Source of the DNA: Pachyseris speciosa
Lineage: Eukaryota; Cnidaria; Anthozoa; Scleractinia; Pachyseridae
Reading direction: 5' to 3'
Assembly (NCBI GenBank): GCA_016490735.1
Contig: JAEMWC010000459.1
Location: forward strand, 517,501-581,500
DNA: 64,000 nt
The notes under the pieces are model-generated. The model did no database searches, was not told where the DNA came from, and saw only the letters and a program-made list of their open reading frames with translations. Positions 1 through 13,600 of the stretch are shown piece after piece. Position 1 is the stretch's first letter; every line of letters starts with the position of its first letter. The translations under genes and the position numbers were made by a program.

Positions 1-180
1 ACGATTGAGCTAATCTCGGGTTGGTGTAAACTTTGGCTTCGGTTTACTAAATGTTCAATAAAGATTTTTCCCAAAGTTTTTTGATCTCACTGTTTGAATG
101 CAACAAAGGGTTCAGCACCTCTCCTAACCCCCCCCCCCCCCCTCCCCACCCCCACCACCCCAATGTCACGCCCTATTTTA

Positions 181-512
181 GGTGCGGTTACGCTGGCCAT
201 TTTGCCCTTGGGTAAAAAATGGCTTTTACCCACGGGGAAGCATTTAAACGTGTAACCGATCTTCCCAAGTGAAATTGTTTCCGGGTAATTTCCATGGATA
301 CGTCAAAAAGAACAAAAGAATTACACATGACGGTTCGAGACCCCAGAGCGGCTGATTGCGAAACAAGGGGAAACCACGTCCAGTTTACCTTCCTCTTGGG
401 TAATGCATCAGCGTGTAGCCGCAAATAGGGAGGTTTTCAAAACCCAGAGTAAACCCAACCCAAGCCATTACCCTAAACTTCCCCATGGGCAAAAGGTCCG
501 ATGTAACCGCAC
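181..512. mobile_element. Foldback MITE, TA-flanked
   Basis: The ends are inverted: GGTGCGGTTACGCTGG on the left and the complement of GGTGCGGTTACATCGG on the right, continuing into similar TTTTGCCC-CATGGGG blocks. Each end is flanked by TA. It lies beyond the last XPC exon found and produces a false terminal exon there. The C-run at 130-142 lies just outside. Confidence 0.6.
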
Positions 513-553
513 CTAATGTCTGAGAAGTATAACCAATGTGGAGGTGAGAATAC

Positions 554-1970
554 CTTGTCTGTTGAGAGGCCACGAGACTGAGGTGTCTGACACCGTCTCG
601 TCCTCGGCATTGTTAGACGATTCAGCCACGTTAGGCTCCTGAAAGTGAATCACGGCAAAGGAGCTTACATGGCACACACCAGTATCATATACACGTTCAA
701 AATAACAGAGTTCAGAACTTACGGAAGGCAGACAACTTTCGCACTTTAAGTATGTACAAAGAGTGTAGCACGAAGGGTGCAATCATGTCGTTACGGTGCA
801 AATGGGGTGGGGGTGGGGAACGTAGGGGGGAGGGGGGTCAACAGATTTTTAGCGGTATCAGCCGCATGTCAGTGGCAGATTTTTAGAAAGGAAACCATTG
901 ATAAGGCATTTTTGCATGCGATTCTCTAAGTATGAGGAAAGCAAGTCATGGACATCATATAAAATTAATTTGGATAGTAAAATAGAGTAGTTTACAGTGT
1001 CAAATGCTTTCTTTAGATCTTTAAGCGTTCACATAATTACGATCTATATTGAATGCCCAGTTATCGTTGGCTTCTAGCAGAGAGGTCACAGTGGAACGAA
1101 AGGACCAGAAACCACATTGTTATTTTGCCGGACAAAATGTTATGTTCACATAGGTAGGTAGAGGGCAGATTATAGACTGTTCCCTCAAAGACTTTAGCTA
1201 TTGCAGAAATCACTGAAATTGGACGATAAACTAGTCATATTCAATATAGGGGTAACTTTAGCAGACTTTAAGTCATAAGGAAAATAATATACACGCATTT
1301 CAGAACTAAAGATAATTGGAAGATATGGTGAGATTAGGTAGGCGCATTCCCGAATAAGCCGATTTGATATATTATCGAGACCAGCCGCTTTCGATTTACT
1401 AAGCTTGTTTAGTAAGTTTAAAACTTGTCAACTAATTGTACGGTGGAATTCGAATCTTTTATAATGCCTTTGCCATATTCCTGATAGAGCAGTTTCCAAT
1501 TGAGTGCCGCAAAACCAAAACCAAAGCAATTACTCTGACCAATCAGGATGGATTGAACCAACGCCTTGAACCAAACGAGAATACGAAGCAATTACATGTT
1601 GCCGGTGCAAAGCGCAGGAAAATGCGCGCGTGCAAGACGCGATTGGTTTTGGTTTTGCTTCTCATTGGTTGAAAAAGTACCGCGAGTTTTGCTGGCCAAT
1701 CACAAAGCGAAGAAATGCAAAGCCAAGGCAATGGCAATTTACTTTCGATGATCAATTAAAAACCGCTCTAGCTGTCGTCATTGCTGTTAGGCAATGGAAT
1801 TTCATTGCTCCCTTCCTCTTCATCATGGGTAAGTAAATACAAAGAAAGTGAAGTTGTTCTGCGTTGAAGCATACTCTCACCTCCGTATCATATCGCTTCT
1901 TAAGTCTCTCTCTTATTAACAGTGATCTGGTCAGCAGCCTCCAGTTGGCCAACATGCGTTTTTCACGCTT
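554..1970 (-). CDS. XPC: XPC exons 25-26: C-terminal region, incomplete
   Basis: Exon 25 (1970-1881) encodes [20 protein letters not shown], matching human [20 protein letters not shown]. Exon 26 (638-554) is acidic and ends [13 protein letters not shown], matching human AASWPQNR. It leaves phase 1 at a GTATTC donor. The expected final block (human ends LFPFEQL, in the region that contacts TFIIH) is not visible between 1 and 553, so it should lie to the left of the window. Confidence 0.9.
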
Positions 1971-4900
1971 CTATAAAACAATGAAATAAAGACCAAAGAT
2001 CTTCTGATGGAAGGAGGGAAGCGAGGGATGGAGGGAGAAAAAAAGGGGGGGAGGGAAAAAAGAAGGGGGAGGAAGAAAAGAAGGGGGGAGGGAGAAAAGA
2101 AGGAGGGAGGGAGGAAAGAAGGGGGGAGGGAGGAAAGAAGGGGGGAGGGAGAAAAGAAGGGGGGAGGGAGAAAAGAAGGGGGGAGGGAGAAAAGAAGGGG
2201 GAGGGAGGAAAGAATGGGGAGGGAGAAAAGAAGGGGGGAGGGAGAAAAGAAGGGGGGGGGAGAAAAGAAGGGGGAGGGAGAAAAGAAGGGGGGAGGGAGA
2301 AAAGAAGGGGAGGGAGAGAAAAGAAGGGGGAGGGAGAAAAGAAGGGGGGAGGGAGGAAAGAAGGGGGAGGGAGCAAAGAAGGGGGAGGGAGAAAAGAAGG
2401 GCGGAAGAAAGAAAGGTGAAAAGGTAGCACCAGCCATCCCCCTCCCACACCACCTTACAAAACGCGTGGGGAAAGTAACAAGCACGGCGTGTAAAGAAAG
2501 AACATCTTCAAGTCACGGCGTGTAAAGAAAGAACATCTTCAAGTCAAACCTCTGCTTTCCTTCTTTCAGCTTGTTCCTCTTCCTCTTTCCACGCATCCAA
2601 TAACACTTGCTCAAACTCTTCACAGACCACAACGCCATCAATCCTGTGACAAAACAGACGAAAAAGAAAATCTTTGGTTAACTGAAATAAACTTACAAAC
2701 TCGTGAATTCCCCCACACCCTAATCTATGATCGTAAAACAATGGCGAGATTTTCTCCTATCCTCGAGCAAAGAATCCCATCCATCTCCTTGTATTCTCCC
2801 ACATCCCACATACTCCCCCCCCCCCGGTTGTCCCGGGGGTCGACCCCACGGGGAAGCCGATGGCATGTGCATAAAGCTAATTCGTGATACTTACACAGGA
2901 TGACTGAAGCCACAATGAAAATCAAATCCAACTACAGCCTGAGCGCAATCGATTCCTAGTTTCTTTGCAATACGCTGAATGCCATTGACTGTAAACAGAG
3001 AAGAAGGCATAGTAAGTGACTGTACACCGCCTCGACAGACAAACATGTACAAACTGAAGTCATGACTAGAAAAGTTCAAGATCCTTTATGTGAAGTGAGG
3101 CCCGTGAAGTTTGCCTGGGTTTGCTCTTCCCAATTCACTAAATTCTGGAAATATTTCGGGACCCTGTGCTAAAACACTAGCCTCGTGATTTAAATTTGAT
3201 AAGACACTCATGCTCATTTATTAAACATTACTAAAAAAATGCACCCTAACAACACAAAAAAGAAACTCACTCTGGATGTGCTTTGTCCCTGGGGGAAGCA
3301 TGCAAGGAAGAAACAGCTCCACATTACCGTACTCATTTCTCGGAACTTTACCCTGGAATGTATAATAAAACAACAATATTAGAAAAATCTTTACTATGAC
3401 AAAAAGTTCGCAATTTCGCTACATTCTGGTGACTTCTACAGGTTGTTATGCCATAGTTTTCGCAAACATTGTTATAATTCGTTTCTACTGTTCATGCGTT
3501 AAGTACTAAACGATAATCTCCTTAAAAAAAAAACAATTCTGTCTCCACTTCACAACAGCAACAACCAAACAATACGTTTATTATGGACGGGCCTGGCAAG
3601 AACCAACCAAATCCCAAAAAAATACGACAAGCACTGAACGAATCAATTGTGTAACCATATTTATTTCCGGATGCTAATGATTGTATTTATTCTTAGTTTA
3701 TTCCTGTCATTGTTCATAGTCTGTTATTTGAAGCTTACAAATTGATTTTTTTTCCTGCACAAGTCGCCTCGACTAGCTTACGCTATATGCGAGTTGTACA
3801 TGTTCTTCTTTTAATTGTTAAATATTAATAAAGTTTATTGTTGTTGTTGAGGACGGTCGTTTAAAATAATTTAGGGAAAAAAAACAAGAAATAAACGAAA
3901 ACGGATATCGCGTATAGGCATTCCTACTGCTAAACAGAGAAACTGTAGTCAAAGCTCCACCTTTCTCCACTAAAGCTATAGCAAAGTACCAGTGACGCTG
4001 CTAATATGAACTGTAAAGAACTAAACAAGAAAGTGAAAGCAACTTACATCTTTCGCTGGTGGCGGTTTGTATTGTTCTGTCTGCCATCTTCCAAACAGGT
4101 CTATTGTTACTGAATCTCGCTCATGGATTGGCTGATTCTGTAACAAGACAATTAAACCAGACCTCAAGAAGAAATTTTGATTCCAATGCCTAACAAGTCG
4201 AAGTCAAAGGTACAATGTACTGTCCAAAAACAAAAATCGTTTTTAAGTTATCTTACCCTTTTTGGTCGTCCCTTTACAACCTTGTACGCCATCTCCCCTT
4301 GCTGAAAAATAATTACGAAAAAATTATTATTATTATAAAAAATTATAAAGAAAACCAAAAGAAAAAGAAACGAAAGAGCGTCAGTGGTTACCTTGACAAC
4401 TAATGCTTCATTCAACCACTTTTCTCGCGTATGCAGCTAATAAAAATAAAATAACATAAAATAACATAAACAATAGCAAATAACCTTATAAGAAACTGTA
4501 ACATAGAACAACTGGAATAAGCCTTAAACCTCACTTCTGGCAGACAGTACAGATAAACCAAATCAGCAAAAAATAACTAACAAACAAACAAACCGACAAC
4601 TTAATTTGCAGGTCTTTAAGGTGGACGCTTAACCTTCTCTTAAACAAGAAAATCCAGTCTGAAATGTGCCTGCTCCAGCCCGTTTCGACAGCAGGAAGGG
4701 CACCATAGTTAATGGCAGTTTTCTGACTTTGGGAGAGTATTCCAATTTGGATAATGAGAAACTTGCATTATTTTCGTACAGTGTTCTGGTATTCTGTTAA
4801 CATGAGATTCGGAAGTTTGTCTGTAACAGAGTTTGATTTGGGGTGCAGGTGTAGAAATCTCTGTACGAGGAATTCATCTCCTAAACCATAAAAAGTTATG

Positions 4901-7900
4901 AGTTGCATCACTCATGCCGTTTCTATTGTGTTTGAAACCGATGCGGTGGATCATTCTATTACCCGCTGTTTATCATATTCGAGTCACTCAAGTGAGCAAC
5001 AAGCCAGGAACATATAGAGCCGTTTTCAATGAGTGTCGTCAAATCAAAACCAAAGTAATTACTCTGACCAATCAACAGACGCAAACAGCGCGGCGAGCCA
5101 ATCAGAATACGAAGCCATTACATGCAGCCGGCGCAAAGCGCGGGAAAATGCGCACGTTCAAGTCACAATTGGCTTTGGTTTTGCTTCTCATTAGTTGAGA
5201 AAGTGGCACGAGTTTTGTTAAGAAATCACAGAGCGAAGCAATACAAAGCCAAAGCAAACGCGAATTACTTTCGACAATCAACTGGAAATCGGCACTCTAA
5301 CTGATGCTGAGGTGCTAAATGATGGAGCCGTCCCATTTTCATAGTCAACTTCTTGTTTAAAGTTCTAGTAACTGCTACCTTCAGTTTTAAGACACTACGA
5401 TAACATGCGTTAGTAGGTGGAAGGTTTAATATCTTCTTGCACAATACTATAGGTAACAAAACACCTTAAACTAACCGTGTGAACACATTCCCTTGAATAC
5501 ACTGCCTCGCCGCGACAGTAGCCCAGTATTGCGGCTGTTTCCGGATATATAGCTGCGATATGAACACAGTAGAATCAAATCAAATCAAGTACTCAGTCAC
5601 ATTTGACTTTAATTATGGTATAGATGGCCTGAAAGATGGACGGGTAAATGAACCAAAAAAAATGAAAGAACGAACGACTGAATGAACAAACGAAAGCTTG
5701 AATGACTAGTCGATAGCGAGGTCCATTTCAACAGCAAAAGACTCGCCACTTACATGAAGAAGCACAATGAAGAATGCCACTTGATGACATACAAGTATTC
5801 CAAGCTACAAAAATCCCCTGTCTGAACAAGAGTCAATTACTTACAGGCCTGCAGGTGGTTTATTACAACTTAAGGATTAACAAGCGTAATTAAGAGCCGT
5901 GAAAGAAACTTAGTTTAGAATTTGTCGATTAATAATGCCACAAACTTCATTAAGGTCATGGCTAAAAGGGCGATTTTGTCATGCATATCGTCAAGTGCCC
6001 AGTAGATATCTTCACACAGGCGATGCACAATTTCAAAAACTGATTTAAAAAAAGAGTCGCGAAGAAACTCAAACAAGTTACACTTTTCGGCTACAAGCGC
6101 GATTTGATTTTCAGAGAGGCTGTTGATGTACTGTAGCGATTTTTTTCCCAAATAGGATCGCTTATAAAGGCCCCTCGATTAGCCGCGACTTTCAGAGATG
6201 ATCGAGCTACAAAGTAACAAAAGCACTATTCACTAACCTTCAAATTTAAGTAAATGCCTCTTCAGTACGTACCTGCAAAACATGACAAAAGAAAAAACCT
6301 TGGACACCAACAACAACCGAACCACGTATAGAGATGCAGACCAATAGTAATACTGTAAAAATTAATATCTTTAAGATGACCTTAACAAAACAAAAGCGAC
6401 AGACGACTATGTTTGAGAAGCACCTTTTTAAATGTATAATTATGTTGCAAACATACACAATTCAAGACAATAAAAGCATAAACCAAAATTCAAATCCTTA
6501 AGCTCTCATATCAACATGTATAATATTGTTCCCACTGTTACTCCAATAAATGATTTGCTAAGCTACTAGAAGATAGAATCTTCTAAAAAAGATGCCAGGT
6601 TCCTTCCCCTTTTTCGATCATTCCACTTTATTCTCATACTAAACGGATGATCAGCAGTGTAGCCTGCGTGCAGACGTCTCCTATTTTCTTTGTTGCGTGC
6701 GGAAAAGGGGAGGGAGACGTCTGCACGCAGGCTATACGCAGTGCAACGCAAAAGACAGATTCGATACTTGTCACTATGAGGCAACCAGGATTAATGGGCA
6801 CCACCTGAAGATACTTACAGGGGGTGGTTTTTGAACTCCGCTATACTGGTGGGCAAGGGCTTCTCAAGAAGCTTGTCTGGGGGAATAAAAGCACACTTAT
6901 TTATCAAGAGCGTAATTGCAATTTGTGCAGTACGTAATGCAGAGAAAATTTGATAACATAACAGTGGTGACGATGATCTTAATGCTTTTGGTCTAAGATA
7001 GAGGGCGATTAGAGAGTGACTCAAGGGAAATTGATTCTAGAAATGCAAACATACCTTCAATGTGGGAGTCTTCCATTTCATCCATTTTCTGGCCAAAGTA
7101 ATTTAAAAATATTACGTTACAGTGAATATTAGAAAGTTGTGTTTACCAGTTGAAATGGCTGCTTTACGAAGCACATTATCAGTAACCCACAGACAGTTTA
7201 AAGTATCAAACTATTAATCTGTTTCTCTCGTGAACAATTATAACCCAACAGTTTACCTAAGCGGTTATAACACCACGACCACCAACCACCGCTAACAACA
7301 ACAACAACAACAATGCCAACAACTACAATGACAACAACAACTTTACTCAAACAAAAAAAGCAACAAACAACACTTGTAGAGCCACAGGTAGGAATACTGC
7401 TAGACGAGGCCAGCACAGGGGTAAATTAATGAAAATTACTGATAAATAAATAAATAATAAATAATAACCTTTATTTACCCTTGGTAGTATTTATATCATA
7501 AAGGCTAGTGGGGCCGAGCAAATACAGAAACAAATAATTCAAATAAACAAATAAACATGATAAGAATCCCAACTGGCCGGAAGGCAAACCAGTTGGCTAT
7601 TTACAGGGATGACCAAGGAGTGAATGGACCTATTGTTATCCCTATCTAAGAGTGTATGTTGCAGAATTCGGCGAAGTTTGGTGCACATTTTATGCTTCTA
7701 GTAATCGTATTATATGGTACGTCTTCAAAACATTGAGAAAGAACATCGGAAAGAAGACCGGAATGAATTTCATTTCACGAAATGTACTCTCATAACTCAC
7801 GGAGGACGTGAAAATGTGCTAAGAGCATAAGCTATGTTACGAACTGCAGGCGAGTGGCATACTTTGTTCTTACTACGTTGTGACGTCTTCCGTGTGTTAC

Positions 7901-10617
7901 CAAAGTACACACGCGCGCACTGCCAAATGGAATCTATTTGTTAAGTTGAGGTGTACTACACTATGTATTATGCGCTGTACTACTCCCTTACAAGAAAAAT
8001 ATTCTGTTCCGAAACGAAGTGTTTCACATGTATGTATATGTACATGTATGACTTGGGGTCACACTGGTCTGAGTACATTAGGTCACTACTCTTGTTTACT
8101 GCACCCATTATGTGAACACTGACCTTATTTTTGGACCTGTAGGGTCGCAGTGTGTCTTCCCACCATTCAGCATCAATGCGGAGCTTTCTTGTTTTGGACA
8201 TCCAGGAAGATGCATACCTATTCGTCACATCTTTGATTGAATTTTCTGAGGATGGAAACAAGATCTAAATGATGCTAGCAGTTTCATGAGCTCATTCACC
8301 GAGAGAGGAGGGAACATGGGCTAGTTCAACTACTTTACTTCAAGTCTGTGTATCGGTCATGGATCAGAGAGCTAACCTCACCACACAGGGCCTTGTCCTC
8401 TCATTTTTTTGATGCAATCTCCCCAGTTTTCATCGCTTTTAAACGGCGAACGAGATGACTGCTGTCTCCCCACATTTGCCACAGCACCCCTTGCTTGACA
8501 ATACAACAGCAAAGTACATGTACATGAACTTAAAGGTATTGTGCGGTCATGAAAAAGAGTCACACATTTAGGTACATGTAACTAGCCACATTCCAATGAT
8601 ACCATAGTGAAAACGAGAAAGTTGAACTCACTGTTATCAAATGAGACAACATACACCAATGGTTGGGTAGCCTGTTTTTCGCACAGCTCAGGGTGGTTAA
8701 TACTGGAAGATTCAAGATGAACACCTACAAAGAAAAAGATCACAAACCAAATCCTTTAATTGAAAAAAGATCGAAACACCTGAAGAAACATCTACCGGTA
8801 GGTTTGATTTCATGCATGGAAAGCATTAGAATTTTAAATCTCAATTAAGGGCACTTTTTGGAGTGGGCACCTGAACCTTTTTATCTTTCAAAGAACACTG
8901 GCCAAATCAATGGTTACAGGGTTTAACAGTACTAAGACAGTAAGAAAATTCACAATACCATGCACTTCAGTTTGGTCATGAGGCAAATTTGTCACGTTAG
9001 ATGAGAAGCTTTTTTTGCAACACTGAACTACTGTACCCGCCCAAAAGTAAGTTACCATACTTGTGCCAGATGCTAAACCAGTGACTGCAAGTATTGTGGC
9101 TTTAACCATGTGTGATTTCAATTGGCCATTGTACATGTGTAAAGGCGTAAAGTAGTCGATTTCCAGTGGTTGGAAAAGCCTGTTCATATTAGCTATAGCT
9201 GATGTTTGAAACTTTTGTATGGCGGTGTGTTTGATGACTATGATTAGAGTTTTTGTTTTATGTATGTTAGTAGCTATCGTCTGTTGTTTTCTGATTTTAA
9301 TTCTTAGTAGATTTCTAGTTTGTTTCTTTGTTGTTTCAATTTGTATTTTTAGATTGTATTCTAGCAGTTAGGTGTCCCCTATTAGCAGGGGGAATCCCCT
9401 CTGCTAGATTTTACAAACACATTAATAAAGTCATCAATCAATCAATCATCCGAGATTCTTGACAACTACCAGTATTCATTTGAAAATTGAAAATGGTTTT
9501 CTTTTAGGTTCGCAAACAGAATGTTTGTTTTCATAAACATTGTTCACAGTTAAGCTCACAGATTAATGTGTCTAGATAAGCTGAAAGCCACTCTAGAGGC
9601 ACTAAGGTCAAGTGGTACACATAGTGGGCATTACCCCTTAAATCTACCAAAGCAAAGATTGAGCCCAAGCATTAGCAGCCACAGACAGCGGTTCTGGCCT
9701 TGTCAGGCCACATCAGCATGGCATAGCTAATGCTCAAGCTCAAGCACCTACATGAATAAACCAAGCAATGAAAAGTGTGAAGCGTGTGGGATGTGGCTAG
9801 GAGTGACAAGAATACCTCATTTGAGTGTCTTTCAGGTTACCTTAGTAGACACATTAATCAACATCCCACAAGCTTCACACTTTCAGTGTGTGTTTGGTCC
9901 ATGATAACTGGCCATTTGAAATTACTAGTCAGTTTTACTTACATGTAGGTCTTCTTAATCTCAATAAGTAAGCACTTGTTTTGCCTTTTTCCCACAATAA
10001 GGCTCTTTATTACAGTATATGACTGGCTCTTTCAGCAGTCAAGATAAATCAATTCTCCTGCTGTGATTGGCTACCCGCAAGGTCATGATGGAGCCATCTT
10101 TACCGCTCAGGATAGCCTGTTCGTCCCGCGTTTTACTGTCTTTTAATAACATCAATTGAGTCATATAATAAATATTCTTTATTCACCAAGCTTGTTTGGT
10201 CAAGATGGCGGGATATTGGCCTCGTTCTTTTTTTGCATGTTTATGGACCTCAACTTCATCTCGGTCCATAAACACGTAAAAAAAAACTTGGCCAATATCT
10301 CACCATCTTGACTTCATGCTTGGACAATAACCCATATACATGTAATTATACATGTACGTGTACTTACATATCCACTTCTTTTCAACTGGTAAATACACTT
10401 CGGCCCACCAGTTGGAATCTGCGTATAAATAGCAATGAAAAACAAAATGCAGTTTTGAGCATAATTTATTACAGTTAAAGACAGCAAGGTACACTGTATG
10501 GGTATGTTATCATCATTAATGTAATCAGCTGGCTCTGATGCAGGGAGCTGCAACATGTTTTATCGATCAAGTAAGTTTACATGTCTGGAATAAAAATGCC
10601 TATGATGATGACAATGA

Positions 10618-10650
<33 letters not shown>

Positions 10651-13600
10651 ACGATGATGATGATGATTACAACAAATCAGGTTTCTTTCCCAGAATCATA
10701 AAATTTTTTAAACCACGCTTGACATGATTTAGGATGGCTTGTACTCTATAAAGAGAGAACTATAAAGAGAGAAAGAAACATGATCTGCTTTGATTCAATA
10801 ATTATAATAAGAACAGGTATCAATCTTTTCAGTAATAACAATGACGATCATTAAGTGTGTTACGATCAAAAATAAAATAAAGAATACAGTCCACATTATT
10901 TTGTTACACAGGATTGTACTCAAACCTTGCTCATTGGAAACATCTCCCAGACACTTCACACTATCATCAGACTCATCTGAACTGATAATCTTTGCAGCCT
11001 TCTTCCGGCCTTTTGATGACACAGCAGATGGTCTTCTTCTGACCAATGGTTTGCTAGTAACTTCAAAATCACTGTCATTGTCCACAAGGTCGACAAACGA
11101 AACATTACTGCTTCCACTTGGAGATCCACTTTCACTTTCTGTTGACCTTTTTGTTCTTGCCAGAGGAGTTTTGCCTTTCCTCTTAGAGTTGCCTTTTGTT
11201 TGACTGGCGTCATTGCATTCTTCCGCACTGTCGCTGTCGTTTGACTGGTCATTCCAATCCTCATCATCATCACTTTCACTTTCATTATCATTTAAAGAGT
11301 AGTCAACCTTCCTTCTTTTACGCAGAGGTCTTTTACATGTATTTTTCTTCTCATTTTTCTTCCCACTTCTGCCATCCTTCAATACTGTTATACTGCTCTT
11401 GTCATCTTCACCCTTTCCTTTCGGTGTCTTAGGAGAACTTTTTGCTCTATTTGATTTTGCATTTTCTATTTTCACACATTTGCCCACTTTTCCTTTGCTT
11501 AGTTTGGCACTGTTAAGTTCATGTTCTGCTACAGAGACAACTGATTTTCTGACTGCTGTTTGCTTTTCATTTTTCACTTTGACATCCTTATTCCCAGCTG
11601 ATTTTGTAACTGTTTCTTTTACTGTTTTTACTTCATTTTCTTCAAGGACATCCTTCTTATTTACAGCTTCATTCTCTTTCTTAATTTGAACTGACATCTT
11701 TGCATTATCCTCAGAAGTAGTCTTGTTTGGTGTGTTTCTCTTGAGCATCTTCTTTTGATTCTGCAAATAAAAAGGTTAGTAGACTGGAATTAATGTCATG
11801 CCACAAGGTTTCAACAGTCATCAATCTGACTCCATTGAGTACAGTCCTGTAGCTGATTACCAGCAAAAATGGTGAAGTTATGTCCAATTGGCACAACAAC
11901 AAGCAGAAATAATTTCTGTTAGTTTGTTTGCAGACTGATTGATTTTATCTTGAAAAACAGAAAAAAAAGCTGTTGAACAGACGAGCGATGAAATGACATA
12001 AACGAGCATCAAGTCATACACTGTAAATGAGCGACAAAGTGACACAAGACCAGCCCTTGGAAGGCCTAACCACAAGGTTTCAACTAACACCAACCTAACT
12101 ACATGATTAGCTGATAAGGAGCACTACACTTGGTTCAACAACAAGTGAAAATAATTTTTGTTATTATTATTATTTATTTATTTTAATTTTTTTTTTGCAA
12201 GTTGGTTGATTTTATCTTGGAAAAAACTGCTGTAAAAAAATATTAAGAAGAAATCTCTGTCACGTGTAACAGAGCAAAAAAAGCAACTACCAGTAATAAC
12301 GATTATTATTGGGCACTATGTAATGAGACAATCCACACTCACTTTTTTGCTGGATTTAGCCTCCGTGTCATGTTTAACAGATAAAGGCTGAAATCAAACC
12401 ACAAGTTACATGTAACCCACAAACTGTAATAGTTTAATAGTCTCAGTTCAGTATGTTCTTAGATATACCACAAGGAATCCTAAATCTTTGGGAAAAAAAT
12501 GTGATAACCAGAGATAAAATCAAACCACAAGTTACATGTAACCCACAAACTGTAATAGTTTAATAGTCTCAGTTCAGTATGTTCTTAGATATACCACAAG
12601 GAATCCTAAATCTTTGGGAAAAAATGAGATAACCAGAGATAAAATTTGAAATTAACTTTTAAATCATGGTGCTAACTACAACAAATCAAAAACTTCCATT
12701 CAATTTCTTAAATAAAAGTCCCACCACACATTTGTTTTAGGAGTAAGATCAATTGAGTACCTAAACTTTAAGACAAGAATCAGCCCCCACCCCAACCCCA
12801 CCCCTGATCCCCCATCCCTGATCCCCCATCCCTAATCCCCCCTCTCCCCTTTCACATTAGAGACCCCCTGGGAAAGAATTGACCTACTGTACATGTAAAG
12901 GGATACAAACTAGTGCCCAGATTAGGACAACACTCAGGTACAGAAGCACAAAAATCACCTGCATAGAATACACAAGTCTTGTGAGCAATCCAATCACTCT
13001 GAGTATGACAACAAAAACCTGAGCCAATAAAATAATTATTGGTAAAAAATAAATGAATATAAATGATAATTATCAGAAGGAAAATAAAGAATCTTAAATT
13101 TATCATCAGTTAAGTGTGTTTCAGTGTCATAAATGTGAACAAGCAAAAGGGGCACAAACCTCATTTAAATTCCCCAGTTGTGCAATTTGTTTGTCCATCT
13201 GTAAAAAAAGAAAGTGAGCCAAAGTTTTTAAACTTTAAACATAATAAAGCTTTTAAACTTTCAAACAAGTCATGTTAAAACCTGTTAGAAAAGAGAAAAA
13301 ATTAAACTGCATACAGACTATCTTAATGACACTAATTGAAGGGCTGAGGGCATAAACTGCCTATGTGTAGTTTTAGGTGTTTTTTTTGCATACGTTATTT
13401 CTCGAAAACGAAAAAGAAATTGGTGAAAAAAAATACAGGACAATGTTTTTGAATCAAAATGCAGTTCACATGCAAAAATTTGGACAAATCCAAGCGAACT
13501 AAAAAAACGGCCAAAACTTACACATAGGCAGTTTATGCTCTCAGCCCTTCATATGTCTGCCTTATTAACATGCATGAAGCAATGCCCAAGGGTATTCTTT

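Noticed and set aside
436..505. Possible terminal XPC exon after CTTCTCAG at about 507-514
   Set aside because: The sequence belongs to the inverted end of the MITE at 181-512 and encodes nothing like the conserved XPC C-terminus.
1931..2525. Long Pro/Ser/Phe-rich and Gly/Glu/Lys-rich open frames
   Set aside because: They follow the purine minisatellite period in several frames on both strands and lie between XPC exons 24 and 25.
9010..9187. Possible XPC exon with a VHGIVN motif
   Set aside because: The true exon is at 8632-8724, which joins both neighbours in phase; this stretch belongs to a repeat end.
10841..11689. Plus-strand open frames
   Set aside because: Antisense shadows of XPC exon 11, produced by its Lys/Ser/Glu codon bias.
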